A DNA stretch of 16,333 nt, taken from positions 1-16,333 of the forward strand of contig JAAZND010000004.1 in the NCBI GenBank assembly GCA_012798485.1, in the 5' to 3' direction. Both the position numbers and the translations under genes were made by a program. Of this stretch, positions 13,353 through 16,333 are shown one piece after another; position 1 is the first letter of the stretch; every line of letters begins with the position of its first letter. The DNA comes from Candidatus Beckwithbacteria bacterium. Its GTDB lineage: Bacteria; Patescibacteriota; Microgenomatia; UBA1400; UBA1449. The notes below the pieces were generated by a model. It made no database searches and was not told the DNA's origin. It saw only the letters and a program-made list of their open reading frames with translations.

Positions 13353-15404
13353 ATGAATACTCAAATCTTATCTAAGTTTTTGAGCAGTTTAGCCTTAATA
13401 ATTGTAGCTTTGTATGTTTTTTTAATGCCTCTGTTTTTTTTACCAGTCATGTCAAGCAGTATTTTTGATTTTCCTAAGTGGATGCTGACAATGGGTGTAG
13501 CAATCATTCTTATTCTCTTAGTAATGGTGAAAACTATTACAGAAGGTAAACTTATTTTTCCAGCCAAAAAATACAGCTTGCCTTTGTTAGCTTTATTAAT
13601 AATCACCATTTTATCAATGGTATTTGCGCAAAAATCACCACAGCTTAATCTTTGGGAAAATTTTCTTATTCAATTGATGGGTAAGGGTGGTTTAATTTTA
13701 GCTCTGACCTTGATTGTTTTTAATGCTTTGATTTTAATAGAAGATAAAGTCAAAATTATTATCAGTGCTTTAGTTGTCAGCAGTACAATTAATGCTTTAG
13801 TAGCTATTTTAGCTTATACACAAATTTTACCAAAACTTATTAATTGGTCTACTTTAGCTAGTAAAGGTTTTAATTTATGGGGAGGATCTTTAAGTTTATT
13901 AACTGCTTTAGTGGTGACTTTCAGTTTGAGTTTAACTTTAGCTTTAAAAGAAAAAGTCAGTCTTCATAAAATGCTTTTATTTGTTGCAGCTGCTTTGCAA
14001 GGGTTAGCTTTAATACTTTCTGCATCTTTGATTTTGCCAGGACAAGCTGCTTCTCCTAAAATTTTACCTTGGAATGCTGGCTGGTCTATAGCCATTGATC
14101 AACTCAAAAATGTTAAAACTGCTCTAATTGGAACGGGTCCAAATAATTTTGCTAATATTTTTAATCAATTTAGAGTGGCTTCTTTGAATACTGGTGATAA
14201 TTGGTTTATTAAATACACTTCATCTTCTAATGAATGGTTTACCATTTTAACCACTTTAGGTTTATTAGGATTGCTTGTTTTTGTTTTTTTAAGTTTTAGA
14301 TTTGTCCAAATTACGTTACAAAATAAAAAAGAAAGTAATATTGCTGCAACTTTACAGATAGTTTTTATAATTATGCTCATAAGTATGACAGTTTTGTCTT
14401 TCAATGTCAGCACTTTATTTTTATTTTTTACTTTGTTAATTTTGATTGGTCTTGATCAGAAAGAAGCAAATTGGTCAATTACTAACAATCAAATAGCTGG
14501 TTTTGTTTATGGTGCTGTTTTATTAGTTATCTTTGTTGGTTCCAGCTATCTTTTGACTAGAGCCTCGTTGGCTGAAATTTATTTTGGCCAGAGCCTTCTT
14601 TATGCTTCCCAAAATAAAGTGGCAGAAACATATAATGCTCAGATTAAAGCTATTCAAACTAATCAATATGTCTACAAGTACCATGTTACTTATAGTAATA
14701 CCAATTTGGCTTTAGCTAATTCTTTAGCCTCTAAAAAAGATTTGACTGATAATGATAAAAAACAAATTACTCAGTTGGTATCTCAAGCAATCAGAGAAGC
14801 TAAAGGAGCTGTGGCTTTAGATTACTATAATACTAATGCCTGGGTTAATCTGGCTTCGGTTTATCGTCAGCTAATTAATTTTGCTGGCCAAGCTGATCAA
14901 TGGGCGATTACCAGCTATATCAATGCGGTTAAACTTGATAAAACTAACCCTCAATTAAGAATCGATCTTGGTGGGCTTTTATATAGCTTAAAATATTACG
15001 AAGATGCTCTTGATCAATTTAAGCAGGCAATAAATCTCAAACCAGATTTTGCCAATGCTTATTATAATTTAGCTTATGTTTATATGCAGTTAAAGCAATA
15101 TACTCAGGCATATGCCGCGATGCAAAACGTAGTAAGCTTGGTTGATGTTAATAGTGCTGATCATGAAAAAGCTTTAAATGAGCTTGCAGAAATTCAAAAG
15201 AATTTACCAACTCAAACACAACAGGCTACAAGCTCAGCAACTAAAAGAGAAAGTGAATTAGTGCCACCTCAACCAACACCAGAACCAAAAACTCAAGTTG
15301 ATTTAAAGGGGCAAGAGGATTTAGAACCTCCTACACAAAGCCAATTGAAGGAAATTATTGAAGAAGATCAGAAAGCTAGTCAATCAGCAGAGACAAAAGA
15401 ATAA
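13353..15404 (+). CDS. O-antigen ligase/Wzy-like membrane protein with C-terminal TPR domain
   Basis: The 683-residue product has about eleven hydrophobic segments between residues 10 and 410. The large loop before the third-last group contains PWNAGWSIAIDQLK, GTGPNNF and SSSNEW, the pattern of the Wzy_C/O-antigen-ligase domain, which joins glycan chains to a lipid or protein acceptor. Residues from about 430 to 640 are helical and include clear TPR units, for example YEDALDQFKQAINLKP and ANAYYNLAYVYMQLKQYTQA. The tail after 640 is low complexity (Q/T/P/E). A TTG at 13326 in the same frame would add nine residues; the ATG at 13353 is the more likely start. The fusion of a ligase-like membrane domain to TPRs is common in CPR genomes. 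It fits the neighbouring envelope genes, but the acceptor glycan is unknown. It ends in front of a strong terminator. Confidence 0.82.
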   Translation: MNTQILSKFLSSLALIIVALYVFLMPLFFLPVMSSSIFDFPKWMLTMGVAIILILLVMVKTITEGKLIFPAKKYSLPLLALLIITILSMVFAQKSPQLNLWENFLIQLMGKGGLILALTLIVFNALILIEDKVKIIISALVVSSTINALVAILAYTQILPKLINWSTLASKGFNLWGGSLSLLTALVVTFSLSLTLALKEKVSLHKMLLFVAAALQGLALILSASLILPGQAASPKILPWNAGWSIAIDQLKNVKTALIGTGPNNFANIFNQFRVASLNTGDNWFIKYTSSSNEWFTILTTLGLLGLLVFVFLSFRFVQITLQNKKESNIAATLQIVFIIMLISMTVLSFNVSTLFLFFTLLILIGLDQKEANWSITNNQIAGFVYGAVLLVIFVGSSYLLTRASLAEIYFGQSLLYASQNKVAETYNAQIKAIQTNQYVYKYHVTYSNTNLALANSLASKKDLTDNDKKQITQLVSQAIREAKGAVALDYYNTNAWVNLASVYRQLINFAGQADQWAITSYINAVKLDKTNPQLRIDLGGLLYSLKYYEDALDQFKQAINLKPDFANAYYNLAYVYMQLKQYTQAYAAMQNVVSLVDVNSADHEKALNELAEIQKNLPTQTQQATSSATKRESELVPPQPTPEPKTQVDLKGQEDLEPPTQSQLKEIIEEDQKASQSAETKE

Positions 15405-15424
15405 TTGACTATTTATTAGAGTAT

Positions 15425-15452
15425 AAAAGCCCCGCCTTCGGCGGGGCTTTTT
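15425..15452 (+). terminator. Strong GC-rich hairpin terminator, probably bidirectional
   Basis: GCCCCGCC (15429-15436) and GGCGGGGC (15440-15447) form a perfect 8-bp GC stem with a TTC loop. It is flanked by AAAA on the left and TTTTT on the right, so it should terminate from both sides. It is the most GC-rich spot in the window and lies between convergent genes. The rest of the gap 15405-15519 is A/T-rich and holds nothing else that I can identify. Confidence 0.93.
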
Positions 15453-15519
15453 GTATTAAATCTAAATTAGTTAGTAAAAATTTATTATTTATTTACAAAA
15501 AATTTTATTAAAACATTAC

Positions 15520-15780
15520 TTAAAACCCACTAGGGCGTAAACCCGGGGATTTTTTTACTAGACTCATAGTTTTATTACTTTCCTTAATCATTTTTTTCGC
15601 TTTTAAATTTTCAGCTTGAAAACTAATCCAGGTATTATTACTTTCGAATTTACCTTGAGGGATGTTTTTGGTAACAGGTGGTTTAAAAATTTTAAAACAT
15701 AAAAATCCAAACCTAGTAATAATAAGAGTTATTAAAATACCAGAGGCTATAATGGTAGTTTAGTTAAGTTTTATTTTCAT
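15520..15780 (-). pseudogene. Small membrane protein frame interrupted by an in-frame TAA at codon 7
   Basis: On the minus strand an ATG (15780-15778) begins MKIKLN, then meets TAA at 15762-15760. The same frame stays open for 79 more codons, to TAA at 15522-15520. That frame begins with a hydrophobic segment (IIASGILITLIITRFGFLCF), followed by a basic turn and a soluble, lysine-rich tail ending in KKSPGLRPSGF. The layout (short positive N-terminus, one membrane helix, small polar tail) looks like a real small anchored protein. The ATG lies 7 nt behind the stop of the fibre gene, so the two would be one transcript. There is no ATG, GTG or TTG between the stop and the membrane segment that would rescue it. 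It is either a recent nonsense mutation, a sequencing error or a rare non-ATG start (ATT). I recognise no family. Confidence 0.45.
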
Positions 15781-15787
15781 TCTAAAT

Positions 15788-16333
15788 TTAATTTATAATC
15801 CACCAGTTAAATTGGATATTTTCTAAATTAACACTACTAATAGAAACTGTAAAGCTTTCACCTGCTTTTTTAGCAGTGACAGCTAGAGGAATATCGGTAG
15901 CTGTAGTAGCTGTGACGAAAATTAATGAACCTTCGGTGACAGCTGGAGTTTGAATATCAACTGATGTTTCACCAGCTATGATTGTACCAACACCAATAGA
16001 GCTAGTAATATTATTTAACTCATCTTCTTCTGTATTAAGATTAATTTTATTAGTAGTGACATCAGTAAATTCAGCTTTACCGGTAGAATCAATAGAAGCC
16101 ACCTCTTTGTCGACATTTTGAATACTAAATTTAGAGGCAAGGCTAGTAGAATTAGTAGTTGTTTTATTTTTTAATATAAGACTTATATCCTCACCATTTT
16201 GATTTTGAATCAGGCTTGCAAAAAGTGAGCCTGAGATCGTAGCAGTTTGAGCTTCCAGAGAGTTAGTTGTGAGTTGGTTAGTTTGAATTTTGTGAGCAAA
16301 TAAGTTACCAGAAAGATAAAGATCACCATCAAC
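15788..16333 (-). CDS. Fibre/adhesin-like surface protein, C-terminal part (5' partial)
   Basis: The minus-strand frame is open from the right edge to TAA at 15790-15788, giving 181 residues. A GTG at 16102 is internal and should not be read as the start. The N-terminal part here is built of short hydrophobic repeats (DGDLYLSGNLFAHKI, then ISGSLFASLIQ). FSIQNVDKEVASIDSTGKAEF follows, a pattern of trimeric phage tail-fibre and adhesin stalks. The last 70 residues are a beta-rich domain (GTIIAGETSVDIQTPAV, then FTVSISS) closing with FNWWIIN, which looks like a stable C-terminal cap. The whole protein is probably much longer. It is likely exported and extracellular, but its signal lies beyond the window. 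The small membrane protein frame follows 7 nt after its stop. Confidence 0.7.
   Translation of the reverse strand, partial: VDGDLYLSGNLFAHKIQTNQLTTNSLEAQTATISGSLFASLIQNQNGEDISLILKNKTTTNSTSLASKFSIQNVDKEVASIDSTGKAEFTDVTTNKINLNTEEDELNNITSSIGVGTIIAGETSVDIQTPAVTEGSLIFVTATTATDIPLAVTAKKAGESFTVSISSVNLENIQFNWWIIN

Noticed and set aside
15788..16102. A 104-residue minus-strand gene starting at GTG 16102
   Set aside because: The frame continues open to the window edge with matching stalk-like sequence, so the GTG is internal to a longer gene.
1..16333. UGA recoding as in SR1 or Gracilibacteria
   Set aside because: None of the twelve intact genes ends in TGA (eight TAA, four TAG), which caught my eye. 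However, no gene needs an in-frame TGA to be read through, and low TGA use fits an A/T-rich genome.
1..16333. tRNA, rRNA, CRISPR array or complete insertion sequence
   Set aside because: No regularly spaced repeats, transposase motifs, or tRNA- and rRNA-like stretches were seen on either strand.

Overview
The window is AT-rich and densely coded. Almost every gene lies on the plus strand; a convergent minus-strand pair sits at the right edge. The gene set suggests a small-genome bacterium of the Candidate Phyla Radiation (Patescibacteria), possibly the Microgenomates group. The clues are a PilB/PilC type IV pilus motor, a LysM/M23 envelope hydrolase, an O-antigen-ligase-like protein fused to TPRs, a cohesin-like membrane protein, a four-helix-bundle (23S rRNA intervening-sequence type) relic, a fibre protein ending in a beta-rich domain, and no Shine-Dalgarno motif before any start. 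This placement is inferred from gene content; no rRNA or other marker gene is present.

Left part (1-3705): three tightly packed genes. They encode an aromatic amino acid lyase of the PAL/HAL family (5' end outside the window, MIO motif Ala-Ser-Gly visible), a phenylacetate-CoA-ligase-like adenylate-forming enzyme, and a ThiF/E1-like adenylyltransferase. Together they could make an aryl-acrylate (or a beta-amino acid) from Phe or Tyr, activate it, and use it in an undetermined way. This is the most unusual part of the window.

Middle-left (3706-6880): a two-component pair, comprising a histidine kinase with nine predicted membrane segments plus GAF, HisKA and HATPase domains, and a receiver-only response regulator. 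The kinase has a near-consensus promoter placed so that transcription should start on the A of its AUG. A four-helix-bundle gene broken by two compensating frameshifts follows, bracketed by inverted AT-rich blocks.

Middle (6881-11004): pilB, pilC and a membrane-anchored LysM-LysM-M23 peptidase, forming the pilus motor, its inner-membrane platform and a wall hydrolase.

Right (11005-15452): envelope and polysaccharide genes. These are a cohesin-like anchored protein, a membrane-anchored GH39-like glycoside hydrolase with both catalytic glutamates, a terminator, and a large Wzy/WaaL-like membrane protein with C-terminal TPRs. A strong GC-rich hairpin terminator ends this block.

Right edge (15520-16333, minus strand): the C-terminal 181 residues of a fibre or adhesin-like protein, followed 7 nt later by a small membrane protein frame with an in-frame TAA at codon 7.
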